A DNA stretch of 19,143 bases, taken from contig CABWZL010000014.1 in assembly GCA_902509805.1 (NCBI GenBank), forward strand, positions 1-19,143. The letters run 5' to 3'. Position numbers and translations under genes: made by a program. Source of the stretch: an uncultured Bacteroidota bacterium (lineage in GTDB: Bacteria > Bacteroidota > Bacteroidia > Flavobacteriales > Flavobacteriaceae). Every line of letters starts with the position of its first letter. Within the stretch, counting starts at the first letter, position 1. This document shows positions 7,293-15,767 of the stretch, piece after piece. Below the pieces are notes generated by a model that saw only the letters and a program-made list of their open reading frames with translations, was not told the DNA's origin and searched no databases.

Positions 7293-7689
7293 TCGTATTA
7301 GTAAAATTTGCTGAAAAGCCAATATTTGAGTTTAACTTAAAAGTTATTGGATTTGCTGTCCAACCATTAGACCAGCCAGAAAATTCATATCCCTCAGCTG
7401 GTGTTGCGCTTACAGTTACTTCGGTTCCAGCTGGGCGATAAATATAGTAGCCATCCCTAAGTCTAAGAGATGTTTCTCCAAAATTTACCCATCCACCTTG
7501 GTTTGCACCAACTGTTAACTTGTATTGTATATTTCGTGAAGCAGATGTGATTGGATTTGTTACCAAACCACCAGGGTTATACTTATATGTATCTAAATTT
7601 TGTGAAGCAGAAGTATATGGAACCAGTAAATCCCCCTTAGTACAGCTAAGTATAAATAGAAAAGAAAAAAATAGTAGGATTTCTTTCAC
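7285..7689 (-). CDS. Small lipoprotein, single InlB-like repeat with insert (array member 1)
   Basis: A 134-residue lipoprotein, first of the four-gene array. The start is GTG 7689-7687, with signal MKEILLFFSFLFILSC (Cys16, then TKGD). There is no ATG in frame between the upstream gene's stop and this point. A TSAS motif occurs twice (near residues 26 and 48), suggesting a small internal duplication in the spacer. It then has QGGWVNFGE, a Tyr/Arg-rich insert (RDGYYIYR), and the block PAGTEVTVSATPAEGYEFSG with NGWTANPITF. Its GYEFSGWS core is closest to the large lipoproteins' repeats. It lies 35 nt after the DUF1569 gene. That spacer has a run of nine T on the coding strand right after the DUF1569 stop but no visible hairpin, so read-through from the upstream operon is possible. 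Confidence 0.75.
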   Translation of the reverse strand: MKEILLFFSFLFILSCTKGDLLVPYTSASQNLDTYKYNPGGLVTNPITSASRNIQYKLTVGANQGGWVNFGETSLRLRDGYYIYRPAGTEVTVSATPAEGYEFSGWSNGWTANPITFKLNSNIGFSANFTNTND

Positions 7690-7724
7690 ATATAAATTTA
7701 TGAAATATATAAAACAAAAAAAAA

Positions 7725-8183
7725 TTAGGCATTGTACACATCAAATTGATATAGATGATATGATGTGTGAAAGTAGACAACCTTTTTAAATGCTTGGTTA
7801 GGAACTATTCCATGAAAATTATTAAGCAAGTATTTCTTATTTATAGATTCAACTTCTTTTAAGTCGCTAACCAATTTATTTTTTTCAAATTCAAAATCTA
7901 GATTTTCACACCTGTAAGTATTAAAAACCTTAAGTGTGGGTAAATTCTTTATATAATTTTTTACATTATATCTCACTATGTACTTAAGAAAGAGTCTATG
8001 AAATATACCAAAAACGAATCCTACAATAAAGATTAAAGGGTTAAGTTTTGTCTTGTTTAAATATACGTCGATAAAGGCAGAACAGTGTTTGAGCATCATC
8101 GAAGAGTTCATTCTTCCCCATTTAGGATCAGTATCCTTATCTAACAAATGAATTGAATTAATTAATTTAGAATAGTCCATCAT
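7725..8183 (-). CDS. DUF1569 / DinB-fold family protein
   Basis: A 152-residue protein resembling DUF1569, a branch of the DinB/YfiT-like four-helix metal-binding fold. Visible signs are the WGRMNSSMMLKHC motif with His33 and the terminal HTSYHLYQF motif with His139 and His143, which together match the three-His metal site of DinB-like proteins. The family's biochemical role is not settled; some relatives are thiol-dependent transferases. The central IFIVGFVFGIFHRLFLKY is hydrophobic but fits a buried helix rather than a membrane span. The start ATG 8183 overlaps the stop of the E1 gene by one base (TAATG), giving tight coupling; ATG 8180 is an equally readable second choice. Last gene of the housekeeping run. 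Confidence 0.7.
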   Translation of the reverse strand: MMDYSKLINSIHLLDKDTDPKWGRMNSSMMLKHCSAFIDVYLNKTKLNPLIFIVGFVFGIFHRLFLKYIVRYNVKNYIKNLPTLKVFNTYRCENLDFEFEKNKLVSDLKEVESINKKYLLNNFHGIVPNQAFKKVVYFHTSYHLYQFDVYNA

Positions 8184-10159
8184 TAGTAGTTAAGTAGATA
8201 GTCTAACTTGTCTTTTAACTTATAGCTTGCTTGAAATCCTTCTTCCAGATTCTTAGCAAAAGGTACTGGAGTATCTAAAGATCCAACTCTAACAATAGGA
8301 GCATCTAAATGTTCAAATATTTCTTCACTAATTATAGCTGAAATCTCTCCTAAATAGCTATTAAAAAGAGTGTCTTCTCCTAAAAGTAATACTTTACCTG
8401 TTTTCTTTATTGAATTGAATACTAGGGCTTTATCCCATGGAACTAAAGTGTTAAGGTCAATTATTTCTATTTCTTTTTGATATTCATTTAACAAATCTAA
8501 TGCCCAATGAACACCTAGTCCATAGGTTACAATAGTAATCTTTGAACCAATATTTCTAATTTTTCCTTTACCTAACTCCAAAGAGTATCTAGATGATGGA
8601 ATTTCTTCGGAGACTGTCCTGTATAAAAACTTGTGCTCAAAGTACATAACCGGATTAGGATCATCTATAGATGCATTTAATAAACCCTTTGCTTCATATG
8701 GATGAGAAGGATATACAACCTTTAAACCAGGAACTTTAGTAAACCAAACTTCATTTGTTTGAGAATGGAATGGACCAGCCCCTACTCCACCTCCACAAGG
8801 CATTCTAACAACAATATCTGAATTTTGAGACCATCTATAATTTGATTTAGCTATAAGATTTACAACAGCTGTGAAACCAGAACTCACAAAATCAGCAAAT
8901 TGCATCTCTACTATTGATTTATATCCCCCAACACTTAAACCATATGCAGAAGAAAGTATTACCGATTCACAAAGAGGAGTGTTAAGCACCCTGTTTTTAC
9001 CATATTTCTCATATAAACCGTCAGTCACCTTAAATACACCACCATATCCCGCTATATCTTGACCCATTACTACTAGATTTTCATGCTTTTCCATAGATTC
9101 AAAAACACCCTCTCTTATTGAATCTACTAATCTTAGATTTTTTAATGGCTTATTATCAATCTTGATTTTTTCGACAGTAAAATCTCTGTAAACATCCCCA
9201 AGTTCTCTATCGATATCAAAGTCAACCTCATCATATCCATTAGCTAAACTCCAATTTTTATCAATTTCATCTGAAATTTTTTCTTTTATTTCAACTAAAT
9301 CTTTACTTGAAATAAATTTTGAAGTAAGTAAGAACTCTTCAAAATGAGAAATAGGATCCTTCTTAGACCACTCATCTATTATCTTCTTGTCAATATATGC
9401 TTGACCACTAGCCTCTTCATGACCTTTCATTCTGAAAGTTTTAAATTCAATTAATACAGGCTTAGAATCTTTTCTCATTTTCTTGATCACTGTATCAATA
9501 CATCTATAAACATCAACAATATTATTTCCATCGACTATATGAGAATCCATATTATATGAAGAACCTCTATCTGCTAGGTTTTCAATAGCATATTGCTCAT
9601 TAACAGGGGTGCTTAGACCATATCCATTATTTTCAATACAGAAAATAACAGGAAGATCCCAAGTTGAAGCTAGATTTAAAGCCTCGTGAAAATCTCCTTG
9701 ACTAGTTCCGCCATCACCTGTAAAAACAGCAGTTACGTTATTGTTGTTTTTTAATTTATTAGACAATGCTACTCCACATGCTACACCCATTTGTGGACCT
9801 AAATGAGAAATCATTCCTATTATTTTGTGATCATTTGATCCAAAATGAAAACTCCTATCCCTTCCTTTGGTAAAACCTTCATTTTTTCCTTGCCATTGAG
9901 CAAATAACCTGTCAAGAGGAATATCTCTAGATGTAAAAACTCCTAAATTTCTGTGCATAGGTAGTATATACTCTTCCTTTTTTAAAGCTTGAGTAACACC
10001 AGCTGAAATAGCTTCTTGTCCAATACCACTAAACCATTTTGAAACCTTTCCCTGTCGTAATAAAATGATCATTTTATCTTCAATCATTCGAGATTTCAGC
10101 ATGTTTTTATACAATTGTATTAGAACATCTTGATCTATTCCTTTTACATCATACTTCAT
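8183..10159 (-). CDS. Fused E1 alpha-beta of a 2-oxoacid dehydrogenase (branched-chain 2-oxoacid or pyruvate)
   Basis: A 658-residue thiamine-diphosphate enzyme with both E1 subunits in one chain. It decarboxylates a 2-oxoacid and passes the acyl group to lipoyl-E2. The alpha half (about 1-335) has GIGQEA, HRNLG, and the ThDP motif GDGG at 148 with its partner ENNGYG at 176. The beta half (about 342-658) has DSIREG, MGQDIAGYGGVF, NTPLCES, VEMQFADF, PGLKVVYPS and FEHKFLYR. The fused form is common in Bacteroidota and usually annotated as branched-chain 2-oxoacid dehydrogenase E1; pyruvate cannot be excluded. The start is ATG 10159, overlapping the ung stop by 4 nt (ATGA). A TTG at 10168 would add three residues and is less likely. 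E2 and E3 are not in the window, so they must be encoded elsewhere. Cytoplasmic. Confidence 0.9.
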   Translation of the reverse strand: MKYDVKGIDQDVLIQLYKNMLKSRMIEDKMIILLRQGKVSKWFSGIGQEAISAGVTQALKKEEYILPMHRNLGVFTSRDIPLDRLFAQWQGKNEGFTKGRDRSFHFGSNDHKIIGMISHLGPQMGVACGVALSNKLKNNNNVTAVFTGDGGTSQGDFHEALNLASTWDLPVIFCIENNGYGLSTPVNEQYAIENLADRGSSYNMDSHIVDGNNIVDVYRCIDTVIKKMRKDSKPVLIEFKTFRMKGHEEASGQAYIDKKIIDEWSKKDPISHFEEFLLTSKFISSKDLVEIKEKISDEIDKNWSLANGYDEVDFDIDRELGDVYRDFTVEKIKIDNKPLKNLRLVDSIREGVFESMEKHENLVVMGQDIAGYGGVFKVTDGLYEKYGKNRVLNTPLCESVILSSAYGLSVGGYKSIVEMQFADFVSSGFTAVVNLIAKSNYRWSQNSDIVVRMPCGGGVGAGPFHSQTNEVWFTKVPGLKVVYPSHPYEAKGLLNASIDDPNPVMYFEHKFLYRTVSEEIPSSRYSLELGKGKIRNIGSKITIVTYGLGVHWALDLLNEYQKEIEIIDLNTLVPWDKALVFNSIKKTGKVLLLGEDTLFNSYLGEISAIISEEIFEHLDAPIVRVGSLDTPVPFAKNLEEGFQASYKLKDKLDYLLNY

Positions 10160-10830
10160 AGTGACCAATCAATTTTATTTTTTCCAATAGACTCCAGATA
10201 ATTATTAGTCTCGCTAAAATGCTTGTTTCCAAACCAATAACCACGATTTGCACTTAATGGAGATGGATGACCTGATTCTAATATTTTATGTTTACTTGTG
10301 TCTATCAATTTTGTTTTTTTCTTAGCAAATGATCCCCATAATAAAAATACAGTATTATTTGTTTCCTTTGATATGATTTCAATAACGTTATTTGTAAATA
10401 TTTCCCAACCTTTATTTTGATGACTTCCAGCTTCCCCATGTCTAACAGTTAAAGTAGCATTTAAGAGCATAACTCCTTGTTTAGCCCAGTTAGATAGATC
10501 ACCATTTTTTTCTTTGAACTCATGACCTAAATCGCTTTTAATTTCCTTAAAAATGTTAATCAATGAAGGAGGATGATTAATTCCTTTATTAACAGAAAAA
10601 CAAAGTCCGTTAGCCTGATTTACTCCATGATATGGATCTTGACCTATAATTACTACTTTAAGATTATCTATTGTACAAGAGTCAAATGCATTAAAAATTT
10701 GGGGACCTTTAGGATAACAAATAGTAGATCCATAATCCTCTTTAACAAAAGTTATAAGATTTTTGAAATATTCTGAATTAAACTCTTCGTCTAGAAGTCT
10801 TTCCCAGGATTCATCAATTTTTATTGACAT
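10156..10830 (-). CDS. ung: Uracil-DNA glycosylase (family 1)
   Basis: A 224-residue enzyme that removes uracil from DNA as the first step of base-excision repair. All family-1 signatures are present: the water-activating loop GQDPYHG at about 63-69 with the catalytic Asp, FSVNKG for uracil recognition, LLNATLTVR with the conserved Asn, LLWGSFAKKK, and the DNA-intercalating loop HPSPLSANRG near residue 188. Length is normal for the family. The start ATG 10830 lies inside the 3' end of the symporter gene (17-nt overlap) and its stop overlaps the E1 start by 4 nt, so it is read as an internal gene of the operon. No functional link to its metabolic neighbours is apparent. Confidence 0.96.
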   Translation of the reverse strand: MSIKIDESWERLLDEEFNSEYFKNLITFVKEDYGSTICYPKGPQIFNAFDSCTIDNLKVVIIGQDPYHGVNQANGLCFSVNKGINHPPSLINIFKEIKSDLGHEFKEKNGDLSNWAKQGVMLLNATLTVRHGEAGSHQNKGWEIFTNNVIEIISKETNNTVFLLWGSFAKKKTKLIDTSKHKILESGHPSPLSANRGYWFGNKHFSETNNYLESIGKNKIDWSL

Positions 10831-12091
10831 CTTTAGGATCCTTTAATTTTCCTACTGATTTTGCAACTATCATTGATACTGCAGCATCTCCAGTTACATT
10901 AACAATTGTTCTACACATATCCAAAGGTCTATCTACTGCAATAATTAAAGCAAGACCAGCTTCTGGAATTCCAGCTTGACCAAGAACTATAACTAACATT
11001 ACTATTCCTGCACTTGGAACAGCAGCAGCACCTATTGATGCTAAAGAAGCAGTAACTATTATACCTAATTGAGCACCTAAACTAAGATCTAGGCCAAATG
11101 CCTGAGCAATAAAAACAGCTGCAACAGCTTGATAGACACTAGTTCCATCCATGTTAATTGTTGCACCTATTGGTAATACAAAACTTGAAATTTCCTTGTC
11201 TACGCCTAGATTTTTTTCCACACAATCCATAGTTACAGGAAGAGTAGCAGCACTAGAGCTAGTTGAAAAACCTAATAGTTGAGCAGCAGAAACACCATTC
11301 ATGAAATTCATAGGATTAGTATTAGTAACAAACTTTACTATAATCATATAGACTACTATCATAATAGCTAGACCAATTATAAGTGTTAGTGAGTACATCC
11401 CAAGAGCAATAAAAAGATCAATACTTGGAGATTCAACTACAAGGGTTGCTAAAAGCGCAAACACACCATAAGGTGCAGATAACATTATTAAATCGATTAG
11501 CTTAAGTATAACTGCATTAAATCCATCAAAAAAGTCTTTAACAGGTTTAGCTTGCTTTGGAGGAACAAGAATCATTCCGATACCAAAAAATATCGCAAAG
11601 AATATAACCTGAAGCATGTTTCTATTATTGGTTGTAGCATCAAAAATATTAGATGGAACAACATCTACTAAAGGCTGTAAAGGGCCACTTTCTGATTGTC
11701 TTTGAGCTTGTTGTTGTTTCTCAAGAACACCCTGCTCATATTCTTGCACTAAATCGATTCTAGTTTCTTCTTTTATACTATTACCTGGCTGAACAATATT
11801 AACTAGAACTAAACCTATTATAACTGCAAGTACAGTAGTACACACATACACACCTAAAGTTCTAGTTCCAATAGTAGAAAGCTTTGAAATATCCTTTAAA
11901 TCTGAAATACCTTTAATAAGAGAAGCTAGAATTAAAGGCATTGCAATTAGCTTTAGTAGATTTATGAAGATTGTACCAAATGGCTTAATCCAATCTTTAA
12001 TAAATTCAGAGCCAAAAGATGTTTGTGACATTAAAAGTCCGAATAAAACACCCGCAACCATACCAATAATAATTTTCCAATGTAATTTCAT
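10814..12091 (-). CDS. Dicarboxylate/amino acid:cation symporter (SDF family, GltP/DctA-like)
   Basis: A 425-residue inner-membrane importer of the glutamate/aspartate-dicarboxylate family, driven by Na+ or H+. Hairpin 1 has SSSAATLP (278-285), the unwound TM7 motif NMDGT is at 313, hairpin 2 has SIGAAAVPSAG (352), and TM8 carries DRPLDMCRT followed by NVTGD (387-402). Arg394 aligns with the Arg that binds the side-chain carboxylate in GltPh, favouring glutamate, aspartate or a C4-dicarboxylate; the exact substrate cannot be read. Residues about 105-145 are a hydrophilic Gln/Glu-rich insert (EKQQQAQRQSE) between transmembrane segments. The start ATG 12091 follows the aroC stop by 2 nt, and the 3' end overlaps ung by 17 nt. 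Confidence 0.92.
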   Translation of the reverse strand: MKLHWKIIIGMVAGVLFGLLMSQTSFGSEFIKDWIKPFGTIFINLLKLIAMPLILASLIKGISDLKDISKLSTIGTRTLGVYVCTTVLAVIIGLVLVNIVQPGNSIKEETRIDLVQEYEQGVLEKQQQAQRQSESGPLQPLVDVVPSNIFDATTNNRNMLQVIFFAIFFGIGMILVPPKQAKPVKDFFDGFNAVILKLIDLIMLSAPYGVFALLATLVVESPSIDLFIALGMYSLTLIIGLAIMIVVYMIIVKFVTNTNPMNFMNGVSAAQLLGFSTSSSAATLPVTMDCVEKNLGVDKEISSFVLPIGATINMDGTSVYQAVAAVFIAQAFGLDLSLGAQLGIIVTASLASIGAAAVPSAGIVMLVIVLGQAGIPEAGLALIIAVDRPLDMCRTIVNVTGDAAVSMIVAKSVGKLKDPKDVNKN

Positions 12092-12093
12092 AA

Positions 12094-13158
12094 TTAAATT
12101 TTTGAGACTCTGTTTAATAATAAGTAATCAGCTAAAACTAACGCTGACATAGCTTCAACAATAGGAACAGCTCTAGGAACTACACATGGGTCATGCCTTC
12201 CTTTTCCTTTTACTTTAACCTCATTACCATCACTGTCTATTGAATCTTGATCTCGCATAATGGTAGAAACTGGTTTAAAGGCAACATTGAAATAAATATC
12301 CATCCCATTAGAGATACCTCCCTGAATTCCTCCAGATCTATTTGTCTTAGTTGTACCATCAGCATTAAATGAGTCATTGTGATCTGAACCTCTCATTGCA
12401 GAACCTTTAAAACCACTTCCAAACTCAAAACCTTTAACAGCATTAATAGATAACATCGATTTTCCAAGCTCTGCATGTAACTTATCAAAAACAGGCTCTC
12501 CCAAACCAACAGAAACTCCGCTAATTACGCATGAAACAATGCCTCCTACAGTATCACCATTTTTTTTGACACTTTTAATTAGCTCTATCATTTCTTCAGA
12601 TTTACCTTCATCTGGACATCTAACTATAGACTTTTCAATATTATCAAAGTTTATTTTGGTGTTCTCGTATTCATATTTAATTTCTCCAACAGAAGAAACA
12701 AAAGCATTAATCTTAACACCTTTAAGTATCATTTTAGCTATGGATCCCGCTACAACCCTAACAACTGTCTCTCTTGCAGAACTTCTGCCTCCACCCCTAT
12801 AGTCTCTAAAACCATATTTTTTATCATAAACAAAATCTGCATGAGAAGGTCTATAACTATTCTGGATGTGAGAGTAATCTTTTGATTTTTGATCTTTGTT
12901 AACGATTATGAAACCAATTGGTGTTCCTGTTGTTTTACCTTCAAAAACTCCTGATAAAAACTCTACAGAATCATCTTCTTTTCGTTGAGTAACAATTTCT
13001 GATTGACCCGGCCTTCTTCTGTTTAACTCTTTATTTATGAAATCAAGATCAAGATCAACTCCTGCAGGACAACCATCTATAATACCCCCTAAGGCCTTAC
13101 CATGAGATTCACCAAAGGATGAAAGTTTAAATATGTTACCAAATGTATTTCCTGCCAT
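12094..13158 (-). CDS. aroC: Chorismate synthase
   Basis: A 354-residue enzyme catalysing the last step of the shikimate pathway, 5-enolpyruvylshikimate-3-phosphate to chorismate, using reduced FMN. Motifs are GESHG (16-20) with its conserved His, RPSHADFVY (103) with the second conserved His, [18 protein letters not shown] (121-138), GIQGGISNG, and the C-terminal [13 protein letters not shown]. Length is typical for bacteria. The start ATG 13158 gives the usual short N-terminus (MAGNTFG). It lies 29 nt after the FAD dehydrogenase stop and 2 nt before the symporter. A TATCTTTA sequence at 13177-13170 in the upstream spacer resembles a -7 box but lacks the final G. No other aromatic-pathway gene is adjacent. 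Confidence 0.97.
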   Translation of the reverse strand: MAGNTFGNIFKLSSFGESHGKALGGIIDGCPAGVDLDLDFINKELNRRRPGQSEIVTQRKEDDSVEFLSGVFEGKTTGTPIGFIIVNKDQKSKDYSHIQNSYRPSHADFVYDKKYGFRDYRGGGRSSARETVVRVVAGSIAKMILKGVKINAFVSSVGEIKYEYENTKINFDNIEKSIVRCPDEGKSEEMIELIKSVKKNGDTVGGIVSCVISGVSVGLGEPVFDKLHAELGKSMLSINAVKGFEFGSGFKGSAMRGSDHNDSFNADGTTKTNRSGGIQGGISNGMDIYFNVAFKPVSTIMRDQDSIDSDGNEVKVKGKGRHDPCVVPRAVPIVEAMSALVLADYLLLNRVSKI

Positions 13159-13187
13159 AACTAGAATTATAAAGATAATATCTTATG

Positions 13188-14576
13188 TCATATTACTCTA
13201 CCGGGATTTAATATATTTTTTGGATCTATTGATTTTTTAAGTAACCTCATTAATTCAATTTCATCCTCGCTCCTACTTTTTATTAAATACTTTTTCTTAT
13301 CAAGACCTATTCCGTGTTCAGCAGATATTGATCCATTTACCAGTTGAGTGTTATTATATATTATATCATTTATTTTTGATTTCAAATCATTATCATCAGA
13401 GTCTTTTCCAATTATAAAATGAATATTTCCATCTGCTACATGTCCAAAAGGAAAAATTGTTTTTACACCCTCACAATCTTTAAGCTCTTTTGAAATCTTG
13501 TCTATTATCTCACCAATTAAAGGAACAGGTATACTTATATCAAATTGTTGATCAAACTTTCTTTCATCTGCTAAAACAGCGACATCTTCTCTTATACCCC
13601 ATATGTTAACTTGCTCTTTATCATCTTTACCTATGACAGCGTCATCAATAACACCTTTATCGATACAGTCAAGAATTATACTTTCAAATAAATTATAATC
13701 ATTTTCAAAATCTCCACCCATATATTCAATAAAAACATAGTATTTATAATTATCTGGCAAATACTTATTGTATAATGTTTTATCACTTACCATTTGCTTG
13801 TAAGTATCATTCCACAACAACTCATAACCTGTAAGATTTGAAGAGATTTTATCCTCCATGATTTTAAGAAGATTTAGTACATCTTGATAATTATTAGAAA
13901 CAGCTAAAGATGTATATCTTGTTTTCGGTAACCTATACAATCTGAGAACAACTTTTGTAACAATCCCCAAAGTTCCTTCTGAGCCAATAAACAAATGCTT
14001 TAAATCATAACCAGAGTTATCTTTCATCAATTTTTTAAGTGACGAAATAATGGTTCCGTCTGGAAGAACTGCTTCAATCCCCATAACTAGACTTCTAGTC
14101 ATCCCATATTTAAAAACTCTTAAACCACCAGCATTAGTAGACACAGCTCCACCTATTTGAGCTGAACCTCTTGCTCCAAAATTAAGAGGCAAAAGAAGAT
14201 CTTTATCTTTAACAGTATTAATAATATCTTCTATAATAACACCTGATTCACAGGTAACAGTTTTTGATTTTTCATCTACTTCAATTACTCTATTCATCTT
14301 TTCAAGAGAAATCACAACCTGAGTTTTATCAGAAATTGTTGAGCCAACAAGATTTGTTAATCCACCATGAATAATAATTTCCTGGTTGTTTTCGTTGCAG
14401 ATTTTAACTAAAGAAGAAACTTCATTCGTTGTTCTTGGCAACAATAAACATAAAGATTCTAATTGAATGTCTGTTTTCCAAATATGATAGAATCTAGATT
14501 TAAGAGATTCTCCAATTAATAATGATGATTCATCAAGGACTTCTCTAAATAAGCTAATTATGGTGTTTTCTTGCAT
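13188..14576 (-). CDS. FAD-linked 2-hydroxyacid dehydrogenase (GlcD / D-lactate / D-2-hydroxyglutarate family)
   Basis: A 462-residue flavoprotein with an N-terminal PCMH-type FAD-binding domain and a C-terminal FAD-oxidase type 4 domain. FAD-domain motifs are HGGLTNLVG (about 70), PLNFGARGSAQIGGAVSTNAGG (about 130-151), and GYDLKHLFIGSEGTLGIVTK (about 188-207). The C-terminal part has FGHVADGNIHF and SAEHGIG, whose His/Glu residues form the metal-assisted substrate site in D-2-hydroxyglutarate and D-lactate dehydrogenases. It oxidises a 2-hydroxyacid to the 2-oxoacid; the substrate (lactate, glycolate or 2-hydroxyglutarate) cannot be fixed from sequence. There is no GlcE/GlcF partner nearby and no Fe-S domain fused, which favours the single-subunit type. 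First gene of the minus-strand operon; ATG 14576 lies 72 nt from the divergent thioredoxin lipoprotein gene. Confidence 0.88.
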   Translation of the reverse strand: MQENTIISLFREVLDESSLLIGESLKSRFYHIWKTDIQLESLCLLLPRTTNEVSSLVKICNENNQEIIIHGGLTNLVGSTISDKTQVVISLEKMNRVIEVDEKSKTVTCESGVIIEDIINTVKDKDLLLPLNFGARGSAQIGGAVSTNAGGLRVFKYGMTRSLVMGIEAVLPDGTIISSLKKLMKDNSGYDLKHLFIGSEGTLGIVTKVVLRLYRLPKTRYTSLAVSNNYQDVLNLLKIMEDKISSNLTGYELLWNDTYKQMVSDKTLYNKYLPDNYKYYVFIEYMGGDFENDYNLFESIILDCIDKGVIDDAVIGKDDKEQVNIWGIREDVAVLADERKFDQQFDISIPVPLIGEIIDKISKELKDCEGVKTIFPFGHVADGNIHFIIGKDSDDNDLKSKINDIIYNNTQLVNGSISAEHGIGLDKKKYLIKSRSEDEIELMRLLKKSIDPKNILNPGRVI

Positions 14577-14648
14577 GTTACCTTAACAAAAAGTTAACTA
14601 AAGATATTAAATATAAAAAACTAAATTTGCTGAGTAAATAAATAAATT
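14577..14648. promoter_or_regulatory. Divergent promoter region with a TAAATTTG box
   Basis: Between the two divergent starts, TAAATTTG at 14622-14629 exactly fits the Bacteroidota -7 consensus TAnnTTTG in the rightward direction, 19 bases before the ATG at 14649. A TTAAC at 14594-14598 lies in the area of the -33 TTG but is not an exact match. Leftward, TATCTTTA (14606-14599) is a near match 22 bases before the ATG at 14576. No Shine-Dalgarno sequence is seen in either direction. The consensus is known; its use here is inference. Confidence 0.5.
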
Positions 14649-15764
14649 ATGATTAAGCATTTAGCCATATTTTTAAGTTTAGTAATTTTATCATGTTCTA
14701 ATGATAACAGCTATGTCCTTAATGGTAATATTGACGTTATAGATGATACCAAAATCTATATTTTACAAGCAGATCAAAACAACCAACCCTTTATTAAAGA
14801 TTCAGCAACAGTCAAGTCTAATGAGTTTACTTTTAAAGGAATGTCTGCCACACCTCAGATTAGCTACATGCAGGTCGAGGGTATTGGCGGTTATGTTTTA
14901 ACAATTCTTGAGAATGGAGACATAAATGCTAACTTGTATAAAGACAGTTTATCTAAATCAGAAGTTTATGGAACTAAATCAAATGATGATTTTGTTAAAT
15001 ACAAATCTGAAACTAAATCTCTAGTTGAAATCATGAATAGTATTTCATATGAAGCACAAGACGCAATCATGAATGGCGATGTTGAGATTGCTATGAAGTT
15101 AGAGAAAGATTACAGCAAAGTAGAACAGGAAGTTCTTCTATATGAATGGGATTTTATAACAGAAAACTTGGATTCTTACATGTCCGCACTTCTTCTTGAA
15201 GTTTTTATGGTTGAAAATAAAGTTAATAAGGACTCTATAATTGACGTGTATGAGAGTTTATCTAATAGAATTAAAGTTAGTGATGTTGGTAAAAATATTG
15301 CCGATCTTCTTAGCCAATACTCAGATCCAATTGAGGTTGGTGAAACTGCACCTGACTTTACAGGACCTAGTATAGATGGAACTAATGTTACTCTAAGCGA
15401 TGAGCTTTCCAAACACAAAGTTACTCTTCTTGACTTCTGGGCTGCATGGTGTAGACCGTGTAGAGTTGAAAATCCAAACTTAGTAAGACTCTACAAATCT
15501 TATAACGATGAAGGATTTAATATAATAGGTGTTTCTTTAGACAGAACTCAAGAACAATGGGAAAAGGCAATAGAAGATGATAGTTTACCATGGACTCAAG
15601 TTTCAAATCTTAACTTTTGGAATGATCCTATTGCGAGAAGGTATAGTATTAGAGCTATTCCACAATCATACTTAATTGACAACAAGGGTGTTGTTATTGG
15701 GAAAAATCTAAGAGGTAATGATCTCGAAGAAAAAATTAAATTTGCATTATCACAAAACAACTGA
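14649..15764 (+). CDS. TlpA/ResA-like thiol-disulfide oxidoreductase lipoprotein with N-terminal DUF4369-like domain
   Basis: A 371-residue lipoprotein (MIKHLAIFLSLVILSC, Cys16, then SNDN). Residues about 22-110 resemble DUF4369, the beta domain that precedes thioredoxin folds in many Bacteroidota proteins. A helical linker follows at about 112-225. Residues about 228-368 form an AhpC/TSA-thioredoxin-like domain starting at VGETAPDF, with the redox site WCRPC (Cys268, Cys271) and cis-Pro338 in RAIPQSY. It would reduce or exchange protein disulphides in the periplasm, as in cytochrome c maturation or envelope repair; the partner is unknown. It lies downstream of the TAAATTTG box at 14622 and 3 nt before the acyltransferase start, so the two are probably co-transcribed. 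Confidence 0.9.
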   Translation: MIKHLAIFLSLVILSCSNDNSYVLNGNIDVIDDTKIYILQADQNNQPFIKDSATVKSNEFTFKGMSATPQISYMQVEGIGGYVLTILENGDINANLYKDSLSKSEVYGTKSNDDFVKYKSETKSLVEIMNSISYEAQDAIMNGDVEIAMKLEKDYSKVEQEVLLYEWDFITENLDSYMSALLLEVFMVENKVNKDSIIDVYESLSNRIKVSDVGKNIADLLSQYSDPIEVGETAPDFTGPSIDGTNVTLSDELSKHKVTLLDFWAAWCRPCRVENPNLVRLYKSYNDEGFNIIGVSLDRTQEQWEKAIEDDSLPWTQVSNLNFWNDPIARRYSIRAIPQSYLIDNKGVVIGKNLRGNDLEEKIKFALSQNN

Positions 15765-15767
15765 TAA

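Larger units (their letters stand above)
6061..7689 (-). repeat. Tandem array of four duplicated small lipoprotein genes
   Basis: Four genes share the signal peptide, the last 50 or so residues and the junction. Each gene ends in GD or ND plus TAA, overlapping the next start as GTGATTAA, GTGATTAA or ATGATTAA. The identical 8-nt junctions indicate repeated duplication of one gene unit, with divergence concentrated in the middle of each protein. Confidence 0.75.

Noticed and set aside
7293..7322. TTG start at 7322 for the second small lipoprotein
   Set aside because: It would place ten residues before the signal peptide and break the 8-nt overlap shared by all other junctions; ATG 7292 fits both.
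7690..7735. Intrinsic terminator after the DUF1569 gene
   Set aside because: There is a run of T on the coding strand but no inverted repeat in front of it that could form a stem.
10160..10168. TTG start at 10168 for the fused E1
   Set aside because: ATG 10159 makes the standard 4-nt ATGA overlap with ung and loses only three unconserved residues.
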